From contig NC_063019.1 in NCBI RefSeq assembly GCF_020509005.1, forward strand, positions 806,001 to 870,000: a stretch of DNA of 64,000 bases. The letters run 5' to 3'. Positions 46,010 to 58,489 of the stretch are shown here, in pieces. How positions within the stretch are numbered: position 1 is the stretch's first letter; each line of letters starts with the position of its first letter. Origin of the DNA: Fulvia fulva (Eukaryota; Ascomycota; Dothideomycetes; Mycosphaerellales; Mycosphaerellaceae). Position numbers and translations under genes: made by a program. The notes under the pieces were generated by a model. The model saw nothing but the letters and a program-made list of their open reading frames with translations. It did no database searches and was not told where the DNA came from.

Positions 46010-49000
46010 TACTACTACAACTAGTACAGTAGTATCCCCTAGGCCTAGTAAACCCGCGTAGAACTTTTACTAGCCTATAACCTATTTTATAGTTATAGCT
46101 ACTACCGAGACACCGGTAACTACCGGTACCCTACCCTAGGGTACCGTAGTTCTAAAGAGCTATAACTAATAGGACAAGTTTGACCGTTAGCTAGAGCTCT
46201 ACGTAGAGTCTTTAAATGTCTAGAAGTATGTAGATCCTTACTAACTAAGTAACGAGCTAATAGAGCCTACTTACTTAACGTTTAAGAAAATCTAATAAGC
46301 GTATACGGTAGGAGACGCTATATTAAGAGACCTTATTAAGCTACGACAAATAGACGTAGACCGAAGGTAACGGATGTACGACATCTTTACTACTACGCAA
46401 TGAAAGCTCATTACCTACCTTATCCGTACGACGATAGAGCTAGGGTAAGAGCTAATGTACGGCTAGAACACCCTTAGAGCGAAATACTAGGCTCTTAAGG
46501 GTTAGTATAGTCTAGACGATATGCTACGTAAGCGGTAGCTTATACTTAAGCTGTCTAGGCTTTAGAAGGCTAGCGTATATAGAATTAATAACTAGTACTT
46601 AGACTAGTTAGTTTTATAGACTAAGATACTTAAGTATAACTACGCCGAGTACGACGACCTTAGTAGACACTTCCTACTTACTATTTAGTAGAAGTAGGCT
46701 CTAACCTACGGTGCTTCTCTATATAACGAGTAGAAGCGTGACTAAATATTACTACAAAAGCTTACTAAGCGTTACCTCAAATAGATACGCGACACCGTAC
46801 TAGTAATAACTAACGGTCGATTAGTCTTCGTAACCTTCTCCGGAGAAACCTTAGTAGAGAATAAAATAGTACCTATAGGTACTAGTTAAAAGGAGGGTGA
46901 CTGTAGTAGTAGCCGTAGTAATAATAACCGTAGTAATAGCCGCGGTAACAAGGGTCGTAGTAGTAGCCGCGGCGATAAGAACAAAGACAAGGATAATAAT
47001 AGGCTAAGCGGCTACTAGAATATTACCGGCGAGCCTAAGGACACCTGTTATAAGGGCCTGTTCTTATACGATATAATCAACCCCGATAAGCGCCTAGTAA
47101 AGGATTAGCGCTTAGAGTAGTAGAAGAAGTACTAGAAAAACTTTATTGACTACTACTTAAGCGACGACGGCGAGCGTCTGCTTAGCGTGTTAAATCGTAA
47201 CAATCGTAAGGACTAGGAACGTAACAAGGCTATTACTAATACGAAGAGGGCATCACTAAGCGATAAGGGCTTTATTGGCCTTACTGTTCTTTCTAGCTTA
47301 ATTAGCAAGTTAAGCGTCAGCTTTAGGGATTACTAGGTATATAAAAACTATTTAGACACTTATATAATCAATTATTATGACTAGGAGGGTATAGAGTTCA
47401 TTATAGAGCGCCTTACCACCTTAGAAATCTAGGCTAGAATAACCACCTTTCCAATTGTAGCGTTAGGGCGTGATTATATATCAATTAGGGGCCATTTATT
47501 CACCTTACTAGATGTGGCTTACTGCCTAGGCTTTTATATAAACGTCATCTCTTATATACGTATAGAAAGAGCCGGACTCTAGTAGTACGGACGTAGTGAT
47601 TCAATGTGGCACAACGACACTAAATTGATAGACCTATACCGCCCTACTAGTATAATCCCTTTCTTTAAGGTAGTTATACTACCCAAGTCACCTATTATTT
47701 ACTAATAGCCTATAAAAGAGGGCCTAGTACTACCGAAGGTTACTAAAAAGATACGTAACGCGCACTTTATTAGTACTATTAGTAGGGGTATAAACATCGG
47801 CAATAAACCTACTAACAGCGTAGTATCTCTAACTGCTTAAGAGGATAGTAACCGTACCGTTCTTGTAGTCATAAACAGTACTAGGGGCACTAAAGGTATA
47901 GCTACGTCTAGTAGGACCCCTATTAAATACCGAAAGCTCTCTAGCCGCTAGTAGTATCAAATCTTTAGTTATATTAGCGCTGAACGTATTAAGTAGTTAC
48001 CGCTTAGAGTTAAGGGGGTGATTATTAACGATAGTCTAAGCGTACCCCTTACTACACATTGTAGAGTATATAGGCTTAGTAAAGCTTATAAGGTGTATAA
48101 CCGGTCTTAGCCTATTAGGGTGATGACCCTATACGGCTATATAGCTATAGACTTAGCAGAATTTACTATCGCCTATAACGGTAATAGGTACCTTATCTAC
48201 TTCTACGATCTAGATACCTATAGACACTTCTAGTTCACTATTAAGAATAGGGATTAGTAATCGGTATTAGCTTACTTTAATAGCCTACTAAGCTTTATCA
48301 ACTTTATTAGTCGTAGGTTTATATACTTCTATAGTAATAACGAGCCCGCTATTAGGAAGGTATTTCGCTTAGTTATCAATAATAATAAGATTAAATGGCA
48401 CGTAACCGCGGAATACGCGCCTACGTAGGACCTAGTAGAAAGAGCTAGAGCTCAAATCATTACTATAAGTAGAACTATTCGTATCTACGTACGATTACCG
48501 GAAAAGCTTTAGCTAGAATGTACTATATTAGCGGTATATATCCTCTAGCGATCTCCTATCTAGTTAAAGGGCTGGAAGACCCTATTCGAATTAGTAATAG
48601 GACGAATTCCAAACGTAGGTTATGTAGTAGTATATAGCTCCCTTATATACGTGTTTATCTATAGACTAGATTAGCCTAGTAAGAGCGAGAAACTCTAAGA
48701 GAGAGCGCTTATAGGCTACCTTATAGGATACGACTCTACTAACATCTACCGCGTATAGGACCTATTAAAAGATAGGGTTATACGAGTCAAGAACGTCCTC
48801 TTCGATAAGACTACGTTCTATAACCTATTACGCCTAATAGTAGGGTATACGACCCCTATCGAGAACATTGTAATAGCGGAACCGGCTAAAGAGCCTAAAT
48901 AATACTACGACCTATATGTCGCTTACTACGAGTAAGATATAGTATAGGCCGAGGGGGTAGAAGAATAGGCTTAGTAGCCGTATACCTAATAACCTCGAGA

Positions 49001-51245
49001 CGCCTACTAAAAGCTCCTTAGGTAAGAACTATACTAGCCGTAACACCGCGAGTTAGTAATATATAACTAAAAAGACCGGCAAATCGAGTACGTAACAGAT
49101 CACGTGACTCAAGACAATATATAGTAGTTAGTATATAACACTACTAACTACTACGACACCCTATAGTAGTAGATAATAGATGCCCTTACCGTAGAAGACC
49201 GTAAGGAGATTATAGGCAATACGGACCCTAATCGCGAGCTATATCTATTCATATTTATACTACTAGAAGACGCGTTAATATATAACGCGTCTAATATACT
49301 ACTCTTCCCCCTAGAGCTAGAGCTCTACATACTAGAGGAGTCTAACTATATAGTTATAGAGAATAGAAAGCGCCTACGAAAGGCCTACTTCTACTATATA
49401 CTATACTAGATTATAGTCGCTAATATAATTATCGGCTAGATGTCCGGTATACGACCTAGAATACGCGCCTATCGCGACAAGAGCGATCGAAGCCCTATAC
49501 AAAGAGGCAATAGCCCTCTAAGGCGTATTAATACTACTACCTCTATATACCGCGATGACCTTCCGCCCGAACCTTCTAACTACCGAGCCGCTATAAAACA
49601 CCGCTTCTCCTAATAGTAGATCGAAGCTATAGCTAAGGAGTTTGCTAAAGCCCTAGTAACAGGCACATTTAGATAGGTAATAAAGGAAGAGAAGGATTAG
49701 GATGCTTAGTAAGAGGAGGGACTTTAGCTACTACTACCGCTTAAGTAGGTATATAAATATAAACTAGACGAGTACGGTATACTAAAGAGCTTTAAGGCTA
49801 GGCTATACGTAAGAGGCGATTTATAAGGAACACACTTAGAAATATACGCCGCTATACTACTAGTAAGTATGTTCCGCCTCTACTATACTATAGCTACGAG
49901 CTTCGACCTAGAAGCCGAACAATTCGATATTATTAATGCCTTCCTAAACTCGGACCTACTATATACTATATATCTATAATCACCTCCTAGAATCGACAGG
50001 CCATCCTATAGACACGCCCTTAAGCTAGTTAAGGCCCTCTACAGTCTAAAGGAGTCCCCTTTATTATAGTATAACTCCCTAACCGAGACGCTAGCCTCCC
50101 TTAGACTAGTACCCCTATCGGACTCCGAATATATCTACTATAATAACAAGGTTATGTTCTTCTTTTACGTTAACGACCTAGTTATGCTCTACTACTATAA
50201 GTATAAGGCCTATACTACTAATATTAAGTAGCGGCTGCTTACTAAGTACGAGATATACGAGCTCGGTGATCTCTCCTAGTTCCTAGGAATTAAGGTTACG
50301 CGTAATAGAAACAAGCGCTTACTATAGCTCTCTTAAGAAGACTATATTAAGAAGCTAGCCGCCAAATTTAGTATATCTACGAATACACGTAAAACGACAG
50401 TACTAGTAGATTAATACCTTAATTAGACCGTTCTAGAGGGTCATTAACCTACCTCTATCGCTATCCTTACGTACTAATAACGTATAGGATCCCTTAACTT
50501 CGCCGCTATATATACGCGGCCTAATATCGCCTTTTCCTTATCTATACTATCGTAGTATCTAACTAAGCTAACTAAGACATACCTTAAGCTTATAGATTAG
50601 TACTTACGCTATCTCCTAGAGACTAAGAACCTCTACCTTATATATAGCGCTAGCAAACATATCACTAGCCTTTATAGCTAACTAGAGCACCTCGGTAGTA
50701 ACTACGAGTTCTTTAGAGCATCGGACGCGTCCTACGGTATAAATAATAATAGGACTAGCTCAAATAGCTAGGTCTTTATACTGTTCGGTAGACTAGTAGA
50801 TTATAAGGTATCTAAACAAATCACTATTACTAAGTCCTTAGTAAAGGCTAAGCTACTCGGGCTTTCGTAAGCCGCCTTAGAGCTTATATAGTAGGAACGA
50901 GTCTTCGCTAAGATACACCTTCAGTTCAATTAGCGTACCTACATATACTACGATAAGACGTAGACTATCCGCCTTATTAACTAATAAGGGCAAAAGCTTA
51001 ATACAAAGCTACGCTACGTTAATTTCTACTACTACTAGCTCTAATAGCGAGACTAGCGCGGAGACATTGAGATTAAGTATCTTAGTACTAACGACATGCC
51101 TATAGACGGGCTAACTAAGCTACTTCTACTATAGAAGTATAAGCACTTCGTCAAGCTACTTAATATAGCTAAGGAAGGCGTAGACCTACGTACCTTAGTG
51201 CCCTCTATAGCCGTATTAGGAGGTAACGGGCTAATAGACGCCTAA
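46010..51245 (+). pseudogene. Copia-d gag-pol polyprotein
   Basis: Gag (about 46080-46890) ends in a Ser/Arg/Asn-rich low-complexity stretch (46900-47005, built from AGTAATAACCG-like repeats) where other copia elements have a zinc knuckle. The protease is poorly readable near 47330-47400. The integrase (about 48040-48560) has AIDLAEFT, then YSNNEPA with Asp changed to Asn, then LVERARA. The RT (about 49690-50400) reads FKARLYVRG and FDLEAEQFDIINAFLNS, with catalytic box YVND at 50166-50177 (GTTGAC to GTTAAC). RNase H spans 50690-51200 (ASDASYGINNNRTSSN). The frame stops at TAA 51243-51245 after GGNGLIDA. Confidence 0.85.
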
Positions 51246-52097
51246 GAAGCCCGTAGTAGCGGCCTTACCTTATCTCGAAACGAACACCGAACGGCTTTAT
51301 CTTTACGGACACCTCTCTAGAAGCGCTAGTAGGCGCAAAACACGGCCACTAGTAGCTACTAATGCTATAGACGATAACGAAGCTAGGGCAAAGTATCTAC
51401 TATTTACCGGTACGGCCCTAGTACTATTATTAATAGGTGTTTCTCGGACTCCTATTAGCTAATAGCGTAAGGGCGAGAAACACCCCTATTACTAGTAGTA
51501 GCGTACGCGCGCGACAAAAGTAGAGCGTCTAATTAGAAAGCGAGAAACAACTCTAACTTGCTACTAGTAATTACACTACCACCTTATTACTATATTATCC
51601 GCTACTTTCGTACCTTATATATAGTACATACTTGCCCAAAACAAAAAGGTGTCACTACCCTAAGGTAATAACCTTTAAAAGTATAGAAAGTAAGGTACTA
51701 CGAAGGTGCCTTTTTAACTTTCCGATACCGTTACTCCGGTATTACCTATTAGAGCCCTATTATACCTTATATAGAATAAGCTCTGTCGTAGACAGCCTAG
51801 TATATTGCGCTACTAACTAGTATCTTATACTCCCTAGGGGCAGAGCGGGCTCTCTTACTATTTGCTAGAGCGAAATAACTTAGTATAGAGTGATTATCGG
51901 ACAATTTGATAAATTAAGCGGACGACAAGATATGTTTAAGTATACGATAGGACTAAGGCTACCCCTAGACTGAACTTAGGACCTCTAATGTTTACCGGTA
52001 GGTAAGATGATTATATACTTAAGTAAAAGTCCGTATAACGGGACTATTACCTAAGCTATCTAACCGGTAATAGTTATACATTCTATACTTTATTATA
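51246..52097. other. Copia-d 3' extra region, left part
   Basis: 852 bp between the pol stop and LINE-a4. There is one open frame on the plus strand at 51632-51820 (62 codons, starting MPKTKRCHY), with no recognisable domain. It has more CA/TG than the pol gene upstream in places (for example 51630-51660). It belongs to Copia-d because the flanking LTRs enclose it. Confidence 0.4.
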
Positions 52098-54682
52098 TAG
52101 ATAGATAGATTTGTCATTCCCCTGTTCTAGGACCCTATCCGGCCTATACAGGTATATATCTATTGTTATATACAAAGGGAAACCCGAATAGGTGAAAACC
52201 CTTCCCGCCCCCGACTACTCCTTATCTAGTTTAGCTTTCCCTCTAAACGTACGTAGTCTATGTCACTACCCCGTTAGCCCCCGCTCCTAGCCGGTCTCGT
52301 CGCGCTACGTCGTGTCCTCTCTTCCTATACTACTCCTACTAGGCGGTACTATTCTAGCCAGCCCTTCTCTAGTATCTAGTTCGTAATACGCCGTAGGTCC
52401 TTAGCGTTGTTAAGAAGTGCCCTAATCGTCCGGTTCCTCGCCTTTGCTATCTACTCCCCCCTTCCTAGCGACTACCTCGGATAGACGAGGAGTACGTACC
52501 GTACGTTCTAGGAGCGATAGCCGTAGGGGTAGCTAGTATTCGTGTATCCTAGAACCTTCCTCTATAATAGGTACCCCTAGAGGCCGATGTGTTCGCTTCG
52601 TAGTTAGGTTGCTATGCTACTCTATACCCTCGTAAGGCGGTAGTAGATAAGCTTCGGGGGATGCTTGACCGCGGATTTTGTAGCTAACTATTCCTTACGT
52701 TGTCCCGCTAGCTAAGGGCGTCTACTATGCCCTACAACCTAGTTGTTCCACCTCTCTTTCTATAGTTGCTCTACAAACGATTTCTTACCTTCCTATTATG
52801 TTACTAGCTATTCGTCCCTTACCCGGTAGTTCGGCTCGTTTCCGGGTCGAATGCCCCTATACGCTAGTACTAATTCGCGGGCCCTTACGACTGTACTAGC
52901 GATGACCTTCTATACTAGGTACTATGCCGACTTGCCTAAGTAGGAGGTCTGTAGTCCCTAGATGTATAGGTCGATCGGCGGTATAGCGGTCTCGTACTTA
53001 AGTATCCTCGTTAGTGTCGACTTATATACCCCGGTAACCTTCCTTAGGTATTAGTTTTAGATCTTCGCTAGCGGCGCGACGAGTCCCTTCGATAGGTAGG
53101 CCCTCTCGCCTAAGGACTACACTTAGCTACTATAGGTAAGGACTGGCCGTATAATAGCCGTATATAGAAGTCGTGACTACCGGAAGTCCGCCCCCTATAT
53201 AGACGTAGTGAGCCTCTGGTATAATACTATATTCTATTTAGCTTTCCGTAATATTGCCTATACGTGCTTCCTCTACCGTAGCGCCGGGTCCACCTATAGT
53301 CCGAGGATCCTAAGCTGATTTGCCGGGTTAGTCGTGTGCCCTAGTATCTAGATAGAAGCTTATATATTGTGGAACCGTAGCCGGCGCGTAAAGGTATTAG
53401 ATTGTACTTTTCTAGGGCAAACTAAGCCCCGTGCCTCCTAGCCTAGTCCTCGTAGATCTTGTGCTTCTCTTCTAGTAGCCTACAGTTCTCCTTAGTCGAG
53501 GAAGACTACGCTAGGATGTTTATGTCGTCTACGAAGCCGCTCGTAGCGGTGTTCTAGGATTCTAGGGCTAGGAGTAGCGTCGCTATAAAGAAGAGGAACA
53601 GAATAGGTACTAGCGTTAAGCCTTACGGGATTCTAGTATAGACTGCTTGAAATAGGCTTCTATACTAGCCGACTAGGATCGACGTACTACGGTTTTAGAG
53701 GTAGGACCGTACGAAGTTAACAAGCTACTTAGGGAGTCCTTTCGACCTTAGGATATAGAGTAGCCGCGGGTATAACACGTAGTCGAAGGCTCCCGATATG
53801 TCTAGGCTAAGTAAGGAAGCCACCTTGTCCCTATTCTTATACTAGATAGCCTTTACCTAAGAGGTAATAAGTTCTATCGCGGATAGTGTCGATCGCTATA
53901 GGCGCGTACCTATCTAGGTGTCCGGGAGTAGGGAGTGTTCCTCTACCGCCTCGGAGAGTCTCGTTATAACTAGCTTCTTAAGCGCCTTCCTAAGAGTGTT
54001 AAGGAGCGTAATTAGGCGGTACGACTTTACCTACGTATAGTCTTCCTTCTACGGCTTACGTAGGACCACTGTCGTCGATTGTTTAAATACTATCGGGTAG
54101 TATCCGGTCTATAGGCAGGCGTTAAAGATCGCTACAACTACTAGGGCTAGTTAATCTCTACACTTCTTTAGTAGCTCGTTTAGGATCCTATCCGGCCCCG
54201 GGGCTTTCTTCGCCGGCAACTTCCTTAGTATAGCGGCAACTTCTCCCTCGGACACCTCCTATTAGACCGCGATACTAGGGGCTAGGGGAGTAGAGCTGTT
54301 TATGTCGCTTAGATCAGCCTCGACTAGGGGCGGGAAGAACTTACTAGCTAGTAGACGCGCCTTGGCCTCGGGGTCGCTAACCGGGCTACTAGGCGATTAT
54401 AGCGCTAGGATAGAGAAGGAGGGGCCCTATATAGGGTCCTATCGGGCCTATTTCGCTAGCTTCTACATCCTCTCTAGCTTGCCGGCGATTTCTCCTACTA
54501 TAGCCCTCTAGCCGACTGCTTTCTCCCTTTGTATTATGGCTTTCTTCTATTAGTATGCCTCCCTATATACGTTCTAGGCCTCCTCGCTATAGCTGCTCGT
54601 CTATACCCGGCGGGCTCTCCTTACTTCTCTTACTACCGTAGTGCACTCCGGCGTCTAGTATAGTTTAGACTATGTCGTTAGT
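52098..54682 (-). mobile_element. LINE-a4: 5'-truncated LINE-a copy
   Basis: It holds the 3' 2.6 kb of the LINE: C-terminal region, the reverse transcriptase with FVDD intact at 53524-53535, and part of the linker. The 5' end stops at the position equivalent to about 29100 in LINE-a3, so endonuclease and ORF1 are missing. The TCTA-repeat tail is at 52098-52112. I find no target duplication: TTATTATAT precedes the tail and AAGGAAGG follows the other end. The apparent open frame at 54302-54511 is antisense. Confidence 0.9.
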
Positions 54683-55946
54683 AAGGAAGGAATCGTATTT
54701 AGTAAGCTAGCTACGAGATAAGGTAACAAGTCTTAACCGCGCTTTCCTACTTATCTAGTACTACCGTATAGCCTCGTTTCGAGAGGTTAGCCCGGAGCAA
54801 AAGCTTCCCTCTACGCCCTCCCTCCCTATTTACTCCTTAAGCTAATATCCACCTCTATAGGCCTAAGCCCTTTAGTGCTCTCTATTGACCGACATACGCA
54901 TCCGTCCTCTCGGGCTATATAGACAGTGTTAGCCGTCGCTACTAGTATATACTACGCCCTAGGTTTTGACGCCCTTCGCGTTACCGTAGCCTATCTCTAG
55001 AAAGCGGCCGTCTATGCCTCGTAGGTTTGCTCGGGGCACACACCACGCCGGGTAGCGTACTCCTTGCGTTTCTACCTACTAACTAATATAAAGTTCCTTA
55101 TTACCCTACCCTCGATCCTCCCCGATTATAGAACTAATCCACTTGTATTATACGTCTTTTCCCCGTCCTAACAGCCGTCTTTTCCTTACTTAGGCTATCG
55201 TCTTTTCCTCGTCGCAATCTACTATATTAGACTAGGTACGTTATGTAGCGGGATAGGTAGTGCCTTAGGCAAAACCCTCGTTCCTATACCGGGTGTTTAA
55301 TAGGCCCTTATAGGCTTCGTCGCGTGTCTACCTACCCACCGTATTGCCCGCTAGTAAACACTAGATTGTTTCGTAGTCCGCTCGTCTAATATTCGTCGCT
55401 TAGCCCGCTCGGTTTACGGTCTCCGGAGGTGAAAATTCTGTACTTATACTAGAGGTGTCCTATCGAGCGTATAGGCCACGGTTCCGCGCCCTTCTTATAC
55501 GTAGAAAGAAGAGGGACTCGCTCCCGATACGAGTACACGCTCGTCGGATAGTTTTCATACCCGTTTTGCTAGTAGTCCTCTATTCGCCGCGGCTTCGCCT
55601 ACGTTACGCGCCCGTCGCGCCTACGACGCTCTAGCGTAAGAATACTTAGCTCTCTCGTAGCTAGACGAGAGGTTCGTAGCCGACACTACGTATAGGTGAT
55701 TCTCGTCGTCGACCTACTTTGTTATATAGGTAACAATAGTAGTAGTAAAAGTAAGGAATAAGGGAAGGGGTATAAAGCTCACCTTACTTGCCTTAGCTTA
55801 CTTTACTTAAAATAGCTGACTTACCCTTACTATAGTAGTAGTAACACCGAGGGCCTAACGTCACTATTATAGGTAGGGGGGGGGTAGTTATAATAGGGTA
55901 CACGCGATTATATAGGAATCAGCTCATTTACTCTAGCGTACGAGCT
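54683..55946. other. Copia-d 3' extra region, right part (possible cargo)
   Basis: 1.26 kb of GC-richer sequence with many intact CA/TG (for example CACACACCACG at 55037), unlike the pol gene. On the minus strand a frame from about 55325 to 54690 has only TAA/TAG stops and reads KRKEYATRRGVCPEQTYEA and VATANTVYIAREDGCVCRS, but another frame is also fairly open, so this is not decisive. A G9 purine run at 55882-55890 resembles a second polypurine tract. It may be a captured host sequence, an extra gene of the element, or a remnant of another insertion. Confidence 0.35.
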
Positions 55947-55955
55947 AAGGGGGTG
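55947..55955 (+). promoter_or_regulatory. Polypurine tract of Copia-d
   Basis: AAGGGGGTG immediately before the 3' LTR. Confidence 0.7.
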
Positions 55956-56162
55956 TGTCGCGATCCGAGCGTATATATAGGCAACATCCTATTATTAAAA
56001 CTTAAGGCTACGTACGCTAAGAATTAGGTGACTAATTAGTCACCTATAGCCTCTTTAAGAGCAATACTTATCTATTCTAGATAGATATATACAATATATA
56101 ACCTGCTTTTAAAACACTCTATATAAGCCCGTATAATAACTTCCTACACTTCTAACGTGATA
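55956..56162 (+). repeat. 3' LTR of Copia-d
   Basis: 207 bp, TGTCGCGATCC...CTAACGTGATA. It pairs with 45725-45931, contains the 22-bp palindrome at 56025-56046 and is followed by the TTAGG duplication. Confidence 0.95.
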
Positions 56163-56167
56163 TTAGG

Positions 56168-58489
56168 TAGTATAGCTAAGTAGATTAGTTCGAAAACGAG
56201 AAGGGGGGAGATCTAGATTTAGGTATCTCCTTTATAAACTAACCTAGTAAGGTACCTAAACGAAGGCTAGTCGGTCGACTACCGGCGGTCTCGCGACTAC
56301 TACTAGTTTAGCGACTAGCGGATACCCCGATAGCAATCTTACGATCCTTAGGTAGTATAATACCTAGGCCTAACGAGAGTAATGTAAGCGAGATAGGGTA
56401 TAAAATACCCTATTTTTCTACTACTAAAGTAGCCGAGTCCTCTATAGAAGAACCGACCTAGCTAATCCCCGCTCTATACGTAGAGACCGAACCCGCTACG
56501 GCTAAGGACAAAGGACTAACTGTCTTAAGACCGCTCTATATCTAACTTCCCGGTAGACTAGATAATATCGCGGACTATAAGAAGATCGAGGAAACCCCGG
56601 AGCTACCGGAACTAATCGTCCGGAGGAAAAGGACTAGGGATCCTAACGGTAACTACGGCTAGGACTAGGACTATAAGGCTAAGCACTACAAACCTATAAT
56701 AGCTTTGTTCTACTAATGGCTATAGGTAAGTAATAGACTTACTAATACCGACAAACGTATACTTATAGCTACGGTAGAGGAACTGTTCGACGAAGTCTAA
56801 GAATACGCCTTTACTACATTCGGACCCGGTATCGCCTACTAATAGGAAGTACCTATCCCGAAGATGTATAAGGCTACGGTAGGGGATCCTAAATAGGGCT
56901 ACTTATAGAAGGACGCTATCGATACCGAGCTACTCTCGTTATTAAGTAATAATACCTAGGAAACGGCTGTCGCTCTAAGGTAGGCGAATATAGTTACCTC
57001 TAAGTAGGTCTTTAACGTAAAGAGACTTATTAGCGGAGCAATCGAAAAGCTCAAGGCAAGACTTATCGTAAGAGGGTTTTTATAGAAATTCGGCGTTAAC
57101 TTCGAAGAGACATTTGTACCTATAGTATACTATAACACCCTAACGGTCTTTATAGTAGTAGTTTACGAGCGGGATCTCGAGATATACTAGGTCGACGTTA
57201 ATAATGCGTTTACCTAAAGCTACCTAGCCGAAGACATCTATATAAAACCTCTACTAGGAGTCGAAACCCTACCGAACACGGTCCTTAAGGTACTCTAGAG
57301 TCTCTACGGCCTAAAGTAGGTAGCTAGAGACTAGAACAAGCTCTATGTCGCTACGTTAGTTAAAATAGGATTCTACTAGTCCGAGGTAGACCTATGTCTC
57401 CTAACTTATACTAAGAGAGATATTATACTACTTATCTATATAGACGACATACCTATTATAGTACTAAGGTTAGCCGATATCTAATAGTTTAAGAAGCAGT
57501 TCGCGTAATACTTTAAGATCAAGGATCTCGGAGAACCGGAGAAACTACTAGGACTAAAGATCACTCGCGATAGGCGTAACGGTACCCTAAAACTCGACTA
57601 GGGCTATTATATCCGTAAGGCCCTTACTAAAATAGATATAGCAAAGAAAAAGGCAAGCCTAACACTCTCGCTAATAGATAGTTACGATAATCTCCGTCCT
57701 ATAGCCCCGAACGACGAGAGATATAGTAAGGATAACTACTAGAGCGATAATAGGACCTAGATATAGCTAATAACTAGAACGAGACCGGACCTAGCCTTCC
57801 TACTCGGGAGAACTAGTACATATGTCGCGGATCTAACAAAGCGGTATATAAAAGTACTAAAGGATGTCTCGAGATACCTAAGATCGTTCCCCGACCTAGG
57901 GTTAATGTTTAGACGTAGTAGCGGTGCCCTAACTAGATACTTAGACTCCGACTACGCGATAGATCGAGTAGACAGGGTCTTAATTCTAGGACATGTCTAG
58001 CTAGTATACGGTACGCCTATATCCTAGATAAGTAAGAAGCAAAAGTCTATAGTAAACTCTACTATAGAGGTAGAGTTTATAGCGATAAACGCCGCCGCGA
58101 AACAATCCTAGTTCCTAGCGTCTATCCTCCGAGAGATAAAATACCCGGGGCTAGTAGGAGACTACTCTTTCTAACTAATAGTCCTAGCCGACAAGAGTAC
58201 CGTCGACGAACTAAGACTAGTACGCCTTATAGGGGATAACTAGGCGGCTCTAACCTTAGTTAAGGACGCCTATATCTACGAAAGATCTAAGTATATTAAT
58301 GTTGCCTATAACTATATTAGGTACCTCTAGTCGTAGAGGAAGATTAAAGTAGAGTACTGCTATACTAAGGAGATAGTAGTAGATAGTTTGACCAAACCGC
58401 TAGCCGGTCCCTAGTTCTAGACCTTTGTATAATAGCTATAGCTAGTATATTAGGAATAATCGTTCCTTACCTTACGACCTAAGTAGGAG
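56168..58489 (+). pseudogene. Copia-c pol: end of integrase, RT and RNase H
   Basis: It continues the frame interrupted at 45724. The RT lies at about 57000-57650: AIEKLKARLIVRGFLQKF, VDVNNAF and LIYIDD, with the catalytic YIDD intact at 57437-57448. Its Asp codons are GAC GAC after an A and a C, so they offer no RIP target. The conserved DSDYAIDRVDR and SKKQKSIVNST lead into RNase H (58030-58430), which ends near LTKPLAGPQFQTF. The polypurine tract CCTAAGTAGGAG is at 58478-58489. Stops are RIP-type. Confidence 0.9.

Larger units (their letters stand above)
45725..56162 (+). mobile_element. Copia-d: copia element with 2.1 kb of extra 3' sequence
   Basis: Inserted in the Copia-c integrase with target duplication TTAGG (45720-45724 and 56163-56167). 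It has 207-bp LTRs and a gag-pol distinct from Copia-a, -b and -c. Its domain order is still copia (integrase before RT). After the pol stop at 51243 there are about 2.1 kb before the 3' LTR, even with LINE-a4 removed; Copia-a and -c have almost none. Total without the LINE is about 7.85 kb. Confidence 0.9.
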
